A DNA stretch of 64,000 nt from contig JANFAH010000010.1 in assembly GCA_024663395.1 (NCBI GenBank), positions 496,001 through 560,000 of the forward strand, read 5' to 3'. The notes under the pieces were generated by a model. The model was not told the DNA's origin. It saw only the letters and a program-made list of their open reading frames with translations, and ran no database searches. Shown here piece after piece: positions 1 through 12,476 of this stretch (position 1 is the stretch's first letter; every line of letters starts with the position of its first letter). The position numbers and the translations under genes were made by a program. This stretch comes from Pisolithus tinctorius (taxonomy: Eukaryota; Basidiomycota; Agaricomycetes; Boletales; Pisolithaceae).

Positions 1-2490
1 CAGCATGCATCCACCACCATCTGCCATGACTCCACTCACTCCCTATGAATCCCAGTCCAACAGGGTGGGAGTGAACATGTCAACATGCATCCACCACCAT
101 TTCCCATGACTCCACTCACTGGCTATGAAGCCCAGTCCAACAAAGTGAGGGTAAATATGTCAGCATACATCCACCACCATCTGCCATGACCCCACTTACC
201 CACTATGAACCCAGTCCAACAGGGTGGGAGTGAACATGTCAGCATGCATCCACCACCATCTGCCATGATTCCACTCACTCCCTATGAATCCCAGTCCAAC
301 AGGGTGGGAGTGAATATGCCAGCATGCATCCACCACCATCTGCCATGACTCCACTCACATACTGTGAACCCCAGTCCAACAGGATGGGAGTGAACATGTC
401 AGCATGCATCCACCACCATCTGCCATGGTCCCACTCACATGCTATGAACCCAAGTCCAACAGTGTGGGAGTGAACATGTCAGCATGCACCCAGCACCATC
501 TGCCATCACTCCACTCACAAACTATGAATCCAAGTCCAACAGGGTGAGAGTGGACATGTCACCATGCATCCACCACCATCTGCCATGACTCCACTCACTG
601 TCTATGAACCCCAGTCCAACAGGGTGGGAGTAAACATGAGCATGCATCCACCACCATCTGCCATAACTCCACTCACATCCTATGAGCCCCATTCCAACAG
701 CATGGGAGTGAACATGTCAACATGCATCCACCACTATCTACAATGACTCCACTCACAAGCTATGAACCCCAGTCCAACAGGGTGAGAGCAAAGATGTCAG
801 CATGCATCCACCACCATCTTCCATGACTCCACTCACATCCTATGAACCCCAGTCCAACAGGGTGAGAGTGAATATGTCAGCATGCATCCACCATCATCTG
901 CCATGACTCCACTCACTTCCTATGAACCCCAGTCCAACAGTGTGGGAGTGAACATGTCAGCATGCATCCACTACCATCTGCCATAACTCCACTCACATAC
1001 TATGAACCCCAATCCAACAGGGTGGGAGTGAGCATGTCAGCATGCATCCACCACCATCTTCCATGACTCCACTCACATCCTATGACCCCCAGTCCAACAG
1101 TGTGGGAGTGAACATGTCAGCATGCATCCACCACCATCTGCCATGATTCCACTCACTCTCTATGAACCCCAGTCCAGCAGGGTGGGAGTGAACATGTCAG
1201 CATGCACCCAGCACCATCTGCCATCACTCCACTCACAAACTATGAAACCAAGTCCAACAGGGTGAGAGTGGACATGTCACCATGCATCCACCACCATTTT
1301 CCATGACTCCACTCACTGCCTATGAACCCCACTCCAACAGGGTGGGAATGAATATATCAGCATGCATCCACCACCATCTGCCATGACTCCACTCACAAGC
1401 TGTGAACCCCAGTCCAACAGCATGGGAGTGGACATGTCAGCAGGCATCCACCACCATCTGTCGTGACCCCACTCACTCCCTATGAACCCCAATCCAGCAG
1501 GGTGGGAGTGCACATGTCAGCATGCATCCACTACTATCTGTCATGACTCCACTCACTTGCTATGAACCCCAGTCCAACAGTGTGGGAGTGAACATGTCAG
1601 CATGCATCCACCACCATCTGCCATGACTCCACTCACTTGCTATGAACCCCAGTCCAACAGGGTGGGAGTGAATATGTCAGCTTGCATCCACCACCATCTG
1701 CCAAGATTCCACTCACAACCTATGAACCCCAGTCCAACAGGGTGGAAGTGAACATGTCAGCATGCAATCACCACCATCTGCCAAGTCTCCACTCACTCTC
1801 TATGAAGCCCAGTCCAACAGGGTGAGAGTGGACATGTCACCATGCATCCACCACCATCTGCCATGACTCCACTTACCCACTATGAACCCAGTCCAACAAG
1901 GTGGGTGTGAACATGAGCATGCATCCACCACCATCTACCATGGCTCCACTCACTCCCTATGAACCCCAGTCCAACAGGGTGGGAGTGAACATGTCAACAT
2001 GCATCCACCACCATCTGCCATGACTCCACTCACTTCCTATGAACCCCATTCCAACAGCATGGGAGTGAACATGTCAGCATGCATCCACCACCATCTGCCA
2101 TAACTCCACTCACTCCCTATGAACCCCATTCCAACAAAGTGGGAATGAATATGTCAGCATGTATCCACCACCATCTGCCAAGACTCCACTCACCCACTAT
2201 GAATCCCAGTCCAACAGGGTAGGAGTGACCATGAGCATGCATCCACTACCATCTGCCATCACCCCACTCACTCTCTATGAATCCCAGTCCAACAGGGTAG
2301 GAGTGACATGTTAGCATGCATCCACCACCATCTGCCATGTCTCTACTCACAAACTATGAACCCCAGCCCACAGAGTGGCAATGCATATGTCAGCATGCAT
2401 CCACTACCATCTGCCATGATTCCACTCACATACTATGAACCCCAATCCAACAGGGTGGGAGTGAACATGTCAGCATGCATCCACCCCCAT
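1..2490. repeat. 80-bp minisatellite array, about 31 units
   Basis: A head-to-tail array with a period of 78-80 bp. Each unit holds the core CATGCATCCACCACCATCTG, then a CCAGTCCAACAGGGTGGGAG block and AACATGTCAGC. Units differ by scattered substitutions and 1-2 bp indels. The array is open at the left window edge and stops near 2490, just downstream of the GTPase gene. Short ORFs on both strands arise only from the repetition, because 80 is not a multiple of three. CRISPR was rejected: there are no unique spacers. Confidence 0.95.
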
Positions 2491-2604
2491 ATTCAAGGAG
2501 TCAACTTACATTCTGTTAATCACAGTGAAGCACAACAGCAACAATCACTTTCAGCATTAGTTATACTTCCATTCGCAGAATTTTACACACCACCTATCAC
2601 CTAA

Positions 2605-4271
2605 TTAGCCTCTCATTCCCCCAACACACCAGTTGCTTACAAATGGGAACCATGTTGCAAGGGCATATGCTAAGCCATCTAGTTTAATCTGATCAGGCAC
2701 ATGTTTCATGGCCTTCTTCAATGTCCTTTCTGTAGTCAGTACCCTGTAGAACTTCATTTTTACCACTCACCTCATTATGGCAAATTCCATGCAGAGTCCC
2801 AAGTTTGACTGCTGTGATGATATAAGCAGTCCTTGCAGCCCTTCCTCTGTCAAAGCATTTGCTGTACACCTCAATAGCTCCTCACAACCTGCACTCTCCT
2901 GTTCCATGCCTGGAGAAACACACGCTAATCCACAGTTTTTTTACTCATGACTTACTTACCAGTGAGCATCAGGTAGCTTTGAGGTGGAAACTTCAGTTCA
3001 TTCAGCCACACTCTGATCTTTTCCAGACAGCCCTTTTGCAGCTGTTTTTCTACCTCTGGTGCCTCTTTCATTGCATCATCTACAGTTAACCCCCTTCTCA
3101 TAAGCTCCTGAACTGCATCAAGATTTAAGGTGTCTGCCTTTGTTAGTAGCACAATCACAGGAACTGTGCAAATCCTCAATCTTTGCACTAAATATGATGT
3201 GATATTTGTGTACACACACCATGGCCTGAATCACACTCATTAAAGAACTTCCTTTCAGCCGCCATCACCATCCTATGGCTTTCATTCAAAGGAATGCAAT
3301 ACCTAAATCAAATACAAGGACCAGGTCAGTGCCCTTCCAAGCATGCTAGTCAGACATGTCCCTACCAAATTGCATGTATTCTCCTCTCCAGTTTAGTGGC
3401 TTTAGCTTGATCTGTGACAAACTTCTTCATCTCATCAAACTCTGCCTCGCTCCCCGCCTCGAATCCACATGAGTCATGGAACACAAAGTGTGGGTTACTT
3501 TTAAACACTAGCTCATCCTCAATGTTATGGTAGCCACGCTGCACAAGTTTGACGTGAGCACCATGTAATTTCACGTGGTGGCCTTACCCCCAGTGAACCC
3601 CGCACCGCCCCAGTATCAACCTGGCAGAATGACATGTTGACAAGTACGAAGCACATAACACACCCACACGTACCTTCTTTCCTTTTTCGTCGAAGATCTC
3701 AGGCTGATCCGTAGTGTTACAGACCCGCTGTAAAATAGTTGTTTTACCCGCATTTGCTCTGCCCATCACAAGAATGCGAAAACGAGGGATGCGATCAATC
3801 TGCTTTTTGGCCTCGGCAGGATCTAAGCGATAGTCTGAGGCCCGCGTAGGGACGACTGCATCCGGAGAAACCGAAGGAGAGGCTTCAGTGGGGAGTAATA
3901 TACCAGCACTGCGACTCAGGGGTTGAGAAGGGATGCGATCAATCTGCTTTTTGGCCTCGGTAGGATCTAAGCGATCGTCTGAAGCCCGTGTAGAGACAAC
4001 TGCATACGAAGTAATATGAAGGAGTGGCTTCAGTTGGAATCGGAACTAGTAACACACCAGCATTGCCACTCGGGGTTTGAGAAGGGATGCTATCAATCTG
4101 CTTTTTGACCTCGGTAGGATCTAAGCAATCATCTGAAGCCCGTGTTGGGACGACTGCGTCCGGGACAACTGATGAAGCGGCTTCAGTGGGGAGTAACATA
4201 CCAACACTGCTACTCGGAGGTTGAGAACGCCGGAACGAACGCCACCAGGAACGAAGAGAGCACGGCGCCAT
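2605..4271 (-). pseudogene. G-domain (P-loop) GTPase gene, multi-exon, probably degraded
   Basis: A small GTP-binding protein of the G-domain family expanded in mushroom genomes. Visible motifs in order: G1 P-loop GRANAGKTT (near 3760), a G3-like HDSCGFEAGS (near 3470), a WYCIPLNESHR block (3302-3270), G4 TKAD (near 3140) and a C-terminal region rich in Q and N. Exons read from GT-AG signals are about 4271-3674, 3590-3366, 3302-3220, 3163-2960, 2909-2771, then a last piece ending at the TAA at 2605-2607. Two oddities suggest decay. The last intron would be only 27 bp. The N-terminal repeat copies change frame by 2 nt, so the 4271 start is uncertain. The GTP-binding fold is secure from motifs; the cellular role is unknown. 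Confidence 0.65.
3780..4240 (-). repeat. Three direct repeats of about 145 bp in the GTPase N-terminus
   Basis: A block encoding an AVVPTRASD...LDP.E.KKQID.IP peptide occurs three times, with the shared core at about 3790, 3932 and 4087 (spacings about 142 and 155 bp). The two copies nearest the P-loop share the reading frame of the G domain. The third, closest to the putative start, is out of frame by 2 nt. This is either a frameshift or a missed splice. Confidence 0.8.
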
Positions 4272-5188
4272 GGCGATGTGAAGAAGAGAAAACAGGTCTT
4301 AGGATATCTTGAACGGTAAGCGTGCTACGACTGTAGGGAACGATGATGGCGATGTGCGAAGGACAAACGGCTGCGGAGTCAGGTTGCGTTGAATCAACGT
4401 GCCTATCTGTGGTGCACAGCCTGACCCACGTGTGTAAACTACGACTACGAAGTTGCTGTTCAGTGGACCGTCCTCGTCGTCTGACCGCGTCCCAGTGATG
4501 TATCGACGAGAGGAAGACTCGACCATCGATCATCTTTTGCTCTCTCGATTGCTTGAGTCATAGCAATGCCGGGGGGCCTCATCCGATACTCTCCGCGGTA
4601 CCAAGCCAGCTCGATAGGTGCACTGGTTGTGCCCCTGGTGAAACGTACTACCGATCTTCTCGGCGGCTTTGTGTTTCCATGCTCGCCCCGTCCTTCACAC
4701 CAGACACCGTAGCACAGTAGGGCTTCCCCAGCTCCTCCCTCGAGGATCCGGTTTCCGAAAACATTCTTCCACAATACTCGGTCGTGCAGTTGGGAAATCC
4801 ACAAGCAACATGTCTCTTTACTCCCTTCCACAGTACGTGACCCAAGCTCCGTCTCCAAAATGCATCACCAGTGAGTGCTGCGTTCTGGCTACCGCCTTAT
4901 CCTCCCTTACCTCCACCAGTTGAGATCCTATCCTTCGCGCTGTGTGTGACTCCAACGGATAGCCACGGAAGTTGCAGAACCTCTTATAAAATTTGCATAA
5001 CTATCTAATGGGACACCTATTAATCTCCATGCCTTAGTCACTTGTAATATGCCACTACGTAGGCTTTTCCAACTAAACTTGAATAGGTTAGCTTTAGAAC
5101 ATATGCCTCGGTCCTCCTTCCCTTGACGGACGATTTTGTTGCTCGCTGAGAGGCGGAGATATTTCTAAGGCCACAAATACATATCGTG
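4272..5188. other. Gap between GTPase and URB2 genes; no recognisable gene
   Basis: CpG content is host-like here, not transposon-like. A minus-strand frame at 4648-4845 encodes a 65-residue Cys-containing stretch (CGFPNCTTEYCG) that could be a short exon or a relic. A minus-strand frame at 4460-4858 overlaps it. Neither has family support that I recognise. 4930-5188 shows no ORF and is probably the URB2 3' flank. Confidence 0.4.
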
Positions 5189-8100
5189 TTACCCCTTCCC
5201 TACATATCGCTGCTTCTCATACTCCCTCCAGAGCGACTTCATGAGAGTCTTGCCGCCGGAATCCAGTGCAGAGACCATCAGAGCATCTCGATTGTACTCG
5301 CCAAGCATTTCACATAATGAGAATAGCCCAGGCTCGAGTTCTCGTCGTACATCCGGTGTTAGGATACACAACGGGTTGTTCATAGAGTCGATGTATGCCA
5401 AGAGGACGTGTCCTACATGCTTTGCGAAAGGCTTTGCCAGTGATTCAGCTTTTTGTGTTTCCGCGGCAATCGCGGTATGTTGTGTTGTGTGCGTATGAGG
5501 GACGGTTTTGACGGTAAGTGCGGTGAGAAGTCGACTAAGAGCGCGGCTTTCGGCGATGCCGAGCGGCTGGGATGGTGAAATCCAAGAGGGAAGTGTTCCC
5601 GCGACGAGTTTACTCTGCTTAGCTCCTAGCTGGGGGCGCATGCGCCTGATTATCAACAGCAAACGATGCAAGACGAAGGCTAGATGCGGGAGCGTATGAA
5701 TAACTATGTCACGTCTCAGACGAACGAGAGAGCCTGCTATAGAAATGATGCAGTGAAAAGTCGCAAACGAGGTGGCGGTGTCGTGGTCGGTGGACCCCGA
5801 TAGGATTTTACAGAGCAAAGACCAGATGTTTCCGAGGTCGGCTGAACGCACAGCAGCGGGCTGCCATTGGATATAAGAATGACATTGACCAAAGTGTTTC
5901 GAGCGATGACACTCACTCTGTCAGAACAATGCTTCGCGATCAGTTCCAGATAGTGTTCTTTCAATTCCGTTGAACCTCCGTATAGGTGAGGTTGATCGTT
6001 GAAGGCATCGAGACAGCGCGTTACGAAAACTTGGACCACCTTGAGAGTCCCTGTGGTGACACGTTACCGAACCCTGCCACTTATAATCAGAATAGGAGAT
6101 TGATACAGACCTTGGGGTGTATCATGCAGCAAGATCGTCGAGAGGTGTATCAAGCTTTTGCATTGGCCCACCGGGAGCCAAGGGTCCTCGATTCCTTCTC
6201 CTATCACACTGAGCAGGTGTGCAAAACTGTCTACCGACAGTTCTGCTGTGGCCTTCGTGACTTGCATATCCAGGGCATCGCGCACTACAGCAATGGCGTG
6301 AGATACTTGAAGCTGAAACCGATGTCGAACAACGGATTACCTTCCATCTCAGTGCCATGTATTGAATACAGTGCTGCGATTGTCTCGAGGTATGCCGAGT
6401 CCGAAATATTGGGAAAACATCGAAGCTCCTCGAACAGCAGAGCCAGTACACGAGGACACATCGCTGCACGGTCTGTACCTACCGGCAGCGAGGGACTGCG
6501 CAGTGGGCTTCGCATAACCCCAGTCGCTAATTTTATGCCTATCGGCGCAACGCTACCAGTTACTGCAACAGTTGAGCAGGTATACACGCAGCTCAGCAAT
6601 GGCTTTACGTACTGTCAATCCCTAGCCACTGCCCAAACGATAACGCATAAGAACGAGCTTCAACGTGGTCGCTCAATGCAAGTGTGCCACTGGTTCTGGA
6701 TTGTCCCCCGTCTGGAACGAGGATAGGTGTAAAGGATTCGTACAGTGTTTTCAGCGCGGATACAACAACTGTCGCAAGGCTACGTACGCACGTCAGAAGC
6801 AATACCGGACAAACTTTCCAAAAGTAAATTTCACCTTCCTGGAGAATGGTGTTCTCTTAGACATTCAATGAGCCGGAACACAACAGATCGGGTAAGCACA
6901 TGTTGCCATAATCCCTGCGACAATGTATCGGAGAATGGTTGAGCAGCAACAAGACTACTCAGTATGCTGGCCACCGCTGCTGATGCCTCGGAATTCTGAG
7001 CACGGAGGAGAGTACTAGGATGACCAGTAATTGTACCAGGCCAGAAATTCGTGTAAAAAACTTACAATAGGTGAAACGAGACAAGATTTAACGTCTCTTT
7101 TGTAAGTGCAACTGGCGACATGGCCAATTTTGATGGTGACTGCAGTAAATGTTCGACGTATGCACGAGATGTCTAATAAAGTTCAATCACTGAGAAATGG
7201 AAAGCGAATCCGACAAGATAATCGCCAACTCACGGTGCAATCCAGCGCGTTCGTAAACTGGCCCATACGATACAGGAAGGCACGGAATACCGTGAGATGG
7301 TGGACACAGAGTTCTCTGAGCATTCGCACTCCAGAATCGTCTTCTTCGTCCATGTCCATCTCATACCCAGCATCAGATTTTTGCGGTGAATCAACCATAT
7401 CCTTTCCCTTCCCCAAGTGCTCTCTGTCACTCCGATCCGCTGACCCGCCGCCACTTATGACCTGAAGTACCGAGCATATGGCGACGTCACCACCTACCGC
7501 TCTCTTCACAAGTTCCATGCGAGAGGCCCGGGTGAAGTACTCGGGAGGTACATACATCAGAAGAGTGTAAACTTCACTTGCACGTAAAAGCTCGAGTTTG
7601 TCAAGTCCGTTAGTCCCAGTAGACCCAGGAAGGAAGCAAGATGAGGACAGAAGGGAAGTCTGCTTTAATGCAAACGACAGGAAGGCACCTGCAGAACCGA
7701 AGGATAAATGCAAGAAATTATTTGACGGAACGGCCAACCAACTGGAAACGCACCTCGCATATTGGGCAACTCCCAGAACTGTGCATTCCTCAGAACAAGG
7801 AGAAGAATGTCGCGGGGTGAGATGTCGTGGTGTGAACCCAGCTGCCCGTGAAGTTCGTTGGTAGTTCCAAATGGAAGTTCTAATGGAATGGTCAAGAGAA
7901 GGCAGATGAACCTCTGGAGCACCTCTTCCGGAGCGGCTGCACTGAATATTACAGTAGGGCGACGTTTCCGATGAGATACGAATCTGGGCAACCGAAGGAA
8001 CGCACTCAATGACACCTATCCACCGATCAGCTAGCACGTAAAGTAGTGCAACGCCTAAGTTTTCCCATGTAAGCGCTGCTGAAGAGCCGCACCATCGACT

Positions 8101-10647
8101 TTGAGGGGAGAAGTGGCGAATCAAAATATCGATGCTCGTCTTGGTAATGACACCAGCCTGAGCATGTTGGGAGCCGCGCGTTTGGGAAACTTGCGCGAAG
8201 AGTGTCCTGACCTGTGCATGCGTGGATACAGTTAGTACAAAGAAAGGAATAGTAACGCAGGGCATACGCACGATTTCTAGTACTAATTCTGCAGACGTGC
8301 CTTCGTCCCCGACGACGCCCAGCAACTCCTCGATTTCATCGCTTCCCAATACGTCACTTGGGCCTAGCGTCACAGGCGTTGGCGCGCTCGCAACTCGTAT
8401 CAATCGAGCGCGGACATCATATAGACATCGCAACGCAGCAGAAGCGACGACGTCATCCGAACCCTGCGTATCAGGACCCTGCCGCTCCCTTTCGCGTTGC
8501 CGCTTCTTGCGCCTCTTTCTCTTGCTTTCGTCTTCGCGTTGGGGAGCTACTTCTTGCGACTCACCTCGTCCGTGTCGCATACACTCCCAGGCGATATCCC
8601 ACCCCAGCTTCCCAACCTCGTCCCACGGGACTCCTTGATTCTGAGTGTCGGGGACGTACGCATACGGGGGGAGGCTCGCGAGAACGGCGCCGGACACGCG
8701 GGCAACATAAGCAAATCCAACTGCTAACGAGTGGCACTTCGACCGCAGCGTGCCATCGTCATCATCGTGTCCTTTTGTTGGTATCTCCTCCCCTTCGTCA
8801 GTTTTTCGTCGCTTACCGCCGCGTCGACTTCGACCTCTTTCAGCAGTGTATGCTTTCCACACCCGCGTAAGTTCTTCCAAAACAGCCGGCCCCAATTCTA
8901 CAGATTGTACAGGCGTCAAAGCCGTACGGAGAGCTCTAGTGAGCGACGAAAGGTGTGTCCGAAGTGGACTGAACATCACGTCATGCGGTGGTATAGAGAG
9001 AGATTGCGAGGAGACCGAATCGGGCAGGCTGAGTGAAGAGAGGGCAGTAAGAAGCGTGAGGATGTACATGTGTACCGTGCGGGTCTTGGTGTGATACTCG
9101 AGAAGGTCCGAAAGTAGTCGCTCAATCGCATCCGCTGTCCGCATGGAGAGCGGGCGCGCCAACTAAAAAAATCGAAGAAAGTCAGTCTGCGAGGTACACC
9201 AAGACGTAATTTACTACTACTTACACTAACAATAGCGCCCAGTAACCTCCGCGTCTCGCTGCCTATCAGTTCATACTCAACTCTTACCAGTACGTCGAGA
9301 ACATCTATTGCCAGAGTCACGACCGACACGTCATTCGAGTTACAAACTTGACCAGCCCGCTCGACTGTGACCAGCGCAAGCTCCCTCGCTTCTCTCAAAG
9401 CAGACTCCGCATCACGACCGGGAACCGTGTTCCGATTGCCTGACCCAACAGTCGTGTGCGGGGTATACAGGCGCTCCTTTTCGATCACGTCCAAGATCCC
9501 TACGAGCGCCATCCATGCGCCCTTCCTTTGTGGTCCGGAGTCCACCGTTACGGTATCGCGTAAAAGAACCTTCCAGCAGGACTCCCAAACCTCCATTGCA
9601 TCAGCGCGCACGGCCTCACGAATGGCCAGGGCAGGAGATGCCGACCCGGAGGAAGAGGGGAAAAGCGTTGTACGGTGGCGATTTACTGCACAAAGACGGG
9701 CAGCAAAAAGGCATGGCAGGAGGGAAAGGCCATGATGGTCTGTGCACACGTGCGAAAGTGCATCCAATAACGTATCGAGAGGCTGCCTGAGACCTTCGAC
9801 GGAGAATAGCGTCTCGATACCTGCATAGTAAAGAGTGTCATGAAGTTGTTTCGGGGTTTTCGACGACGGGTCTTCTCGGCTTGATTGTGCATTCAGCGAC
9901 TGAGAAGCTATAAAGGGCGAAAGGGCACGAGTCCAATGGAGCATGTGTGTCGAAAGGAAGATAGTGTATAGCTAGTGTGTGTAAATTGGCACGGAAAACA
10001 AACAGAAGGCAGAATGTAGGAAGATCACCTTCTTCTTGTTCCCGAATTTCCCAAGTGCCTCCCTGTATGATTCGACTACCATGATACATATCCACGCCAA
10101 ATCATCCTGAATATTCTGTCTGAGAGAGCGCATCCTCAAATACAGCTGATTTCCCACTCACGTTCCAAGGCACAGAAACGCCCAATACGGCTGTGAGGCA
10201 TTCCATCAGAGCATCCATGCCAGCTCTTTTCTCAGCCCAGGGCCATAATGTCGCAAGCACGACGCGCGCAGGTGCATATACACCGCCAAGATCGACGTCG
10301 GGGACGTGTGAAAGGGAGATAAGTTCCTTGACAATTCCTGCAAGATTGTTACGATAGATTAGCGGCAGGAGCCAGGATCTCCACGGGCGAGCAGAGGACA
10401 CGGAAGACGAGAGTGTCTGCTGTAGCAGTAACCAGTATTTAGGATTTGATATGGAGCTCCTTCCATCGCGTGCGAGAGAGGCCAGCAGCCATTCGACAAG
10501 AACTTCGGCCGTTTTCACAGCACCAAACGACGTATCCGACCAAACATCATTCGCAATGTCGATTTTGAACGGTCCGTCTGGTGAAGGTGGGTCTGTGGGG
10601 GCCTTGAGAAGGCGAACGAGAGCGTGGATAGTGAAGCGGGTGTGCAT
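5189..10647 (-). CDS. URB2: URB2/NPA2-type nucleolar pre-ribosome biogenesis protein, 14 exons
   Basis: Likely orthologue of yeast Urb2/Npa2, a nucleolar factor needed for early 60S (27S pre-rRNA) processing. Exons by GT-AG: 10647-10162, 10115-10029, 9899-9225, 9162-8272, 8211-8006, 7941-7754, 7688-7234, 7139-7066, 7014-6835, 6779-6613, 6562-6341, 6284-6111, 6050-5917, 5860-5189. They sum to 4,611 nt with every phase closing (1,536 residues). The last exon encodes the Urb2/Npa2 C-terminal domain: a PDVRRELEPGLFSL block, then LMVSALDSGGKTLMKSLWRE and a short basic tail. A basic/acidic low-complexity region lies near residues 520-550 and a Lys/Arg/Glu-rich one near 620-640, fitting a nucleolar protein. 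The start at 10647 has an in-frame stop just upstream and opens the helical N-terminus (ALVRLLKAPTDPP). The family call rests on the C-terminus and N-terminal pattern; a search would settle it. Confidence 0.85.
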
Positions 10648-11069
10648 AGCTCAGAACATAGTTCGACCAAAAAAGAAACTACAGTTGAATTGCTCATAAT
10701 GCAAGTCGTCCTATTGTATAAATCTCATTTTGTAATTAGGGCCGCTCAAAGTTAAATGCGGAAAAAACACGCGAGCAAACTCAAGTGCGGTTGAGTTGTG
10801 AGTTTGTGAGCGAAAATTTAAGCTCCGACTGGAGATTCAAACTCCGCCAAAAAGCGTGCATGCTTATCAACTGAGGGATCTAGCAAGTGATAATGAACTA
10901 GATAGCAAAGACAAACATCCACATTCATATGTACTACTACATGCTATTGTAGTGTGAATATGAAGTAGATGTATACATGGGGGGCAGGGGGGAGACAAGA
11001 ATACAGCAAGGGGGGGGGGGGATGGGGATGCATGCTAAATGATAATCAATATTCTGTCGTACACTGTTT
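10648..11069. other. URB2 5' flank, no gene
   Basis: AT-rich spacer upstream of URB2. It holds an 11-base G run near 11011-11021 inside a G-rich 30-bp stretch. No ORF or repeat of interest was seen. It presumably carries the URB2 promoter. Confidence 0.5.
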
Positions 11070-12476
11070 TCAAAGCAGATAAACATCTTGAGTACCAGAC
11101 GAAGGGCCTTGATCCTCACCACCAGCTACACCTTTTCGCAAGGCAAGGTTCTGAGCCCGAAGTTCCTCCAACTTGATGGCAAGCTTCATCTTCTCCAACT
11201 CTTGAGCTGCCATCACCTCCTCATGTGCAAACAGCTTGCGTTGCATAGTAAGTTGGTGTTCATGATCGACCAAAAGAGCAGTGGCCTTCTGGCAAGTCCT
11301 CCAGTATCCATACTCAAGCTGGTGATGCTTGACCTCTGACCTATCCTGCTGCACTTGTTGAAACTGCTTAACAAAAGTTAATGATGCAGATGCAAGGTCC
11401 AAAGAAAGCTTGTCAGTGGTGGTTTCCCATGCATGCTTACAGGATGGCTTTGATGACAGCTTGGAATCACTGTCATCAGAGAAAGTGGCAACACTGGGGG
11501 GGGAAGATGATGAGAGGCAAAGTGCTGAAAACATGTTGGATGAAGCAATGTCGGAGTCGGAAGACTCATCCATATTTGGAGTGGAAGCTGACCAGTGTTT
11601 AAGGAGGGGTCAATCCTGCTCAAGGGACAGATGTGCTGGCTGGAGTTTTGGATGATGGGATACAAAGGGAGGGGGGTCATTGTTCAAGCTAATAGAATTT
11701 GCCCTGTTAAAAGTAGAGGGGGGAGGAGGTTTGACAGGAGACAATTCAGAAAAATTAAAGGATGGTGGGGGGGCGAGTGAAAACCACTCAGAATTAGCAG
11801 GGAGTGATGACAGTGACAACTGTTCAGAAAAATGGGGGAGATGTGATGGGTTGGCCAATGGAACAACAGGCAGCAGCAGCTCTTGCTCAGAGAAGAGTGG
11901 GGAGGGGTATGGTATGGGATATGATGGCGTCTTGACATGCGACAAGGGGGGGTTGCCGTCAACATGCATCAGTTCAGAATTGTCTGCAAAAAAGTTGTCC
12001 TCTATTTCACCCTCTTCCAGCTGAGGTGAATTTGGCAGGCCTGAAGCAGGATTGATGGAATCTACAGATGGTGGGTTTGGCCACAGCTTGAAGAGATCAA
12101 CCACATGCCTAATGAAATTCTGCCCACTATCAGCAGCACTCCAGGTACTGTTGTAGGCAGGATTTGTGTGCCACCACCCATGCAACTCACCCCACCAAGG
12201 AAACTCCCTCTTGATCATTGCTGATAATGATCAGTAAACTAATGTCTTTAGGAATGAAATAGTCACGTACCAATTATATTTTTTGTGCTGTTGCTGCTTG
12301 TGAGATCCTTGTAGGTGCACCCAGCACCCATCTGTCCAAGTAGTGCATTCTGCTTTTGGTACTTTGTTTTTAAACTGTAATAGTTGAGCAGTGAATTTTT
12401 GTTTAAAAGATATGCATGTACATGTCAAGCCGACTATGGATCAGAGCAGCAAAAACAGCTGGATTGTCTTGAGTGA

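Noticed and set aside
1..2490. CRISPR-like array or protein-coding repeat
   Set aside because: Units are contiguous with no unique spacers, and the 80-bp period breaks every reading frame.
11070..12218. Intact host gene
   Set aside because: It is only the 3' part of a gene whose 5' part lies beyond the element X insertion.
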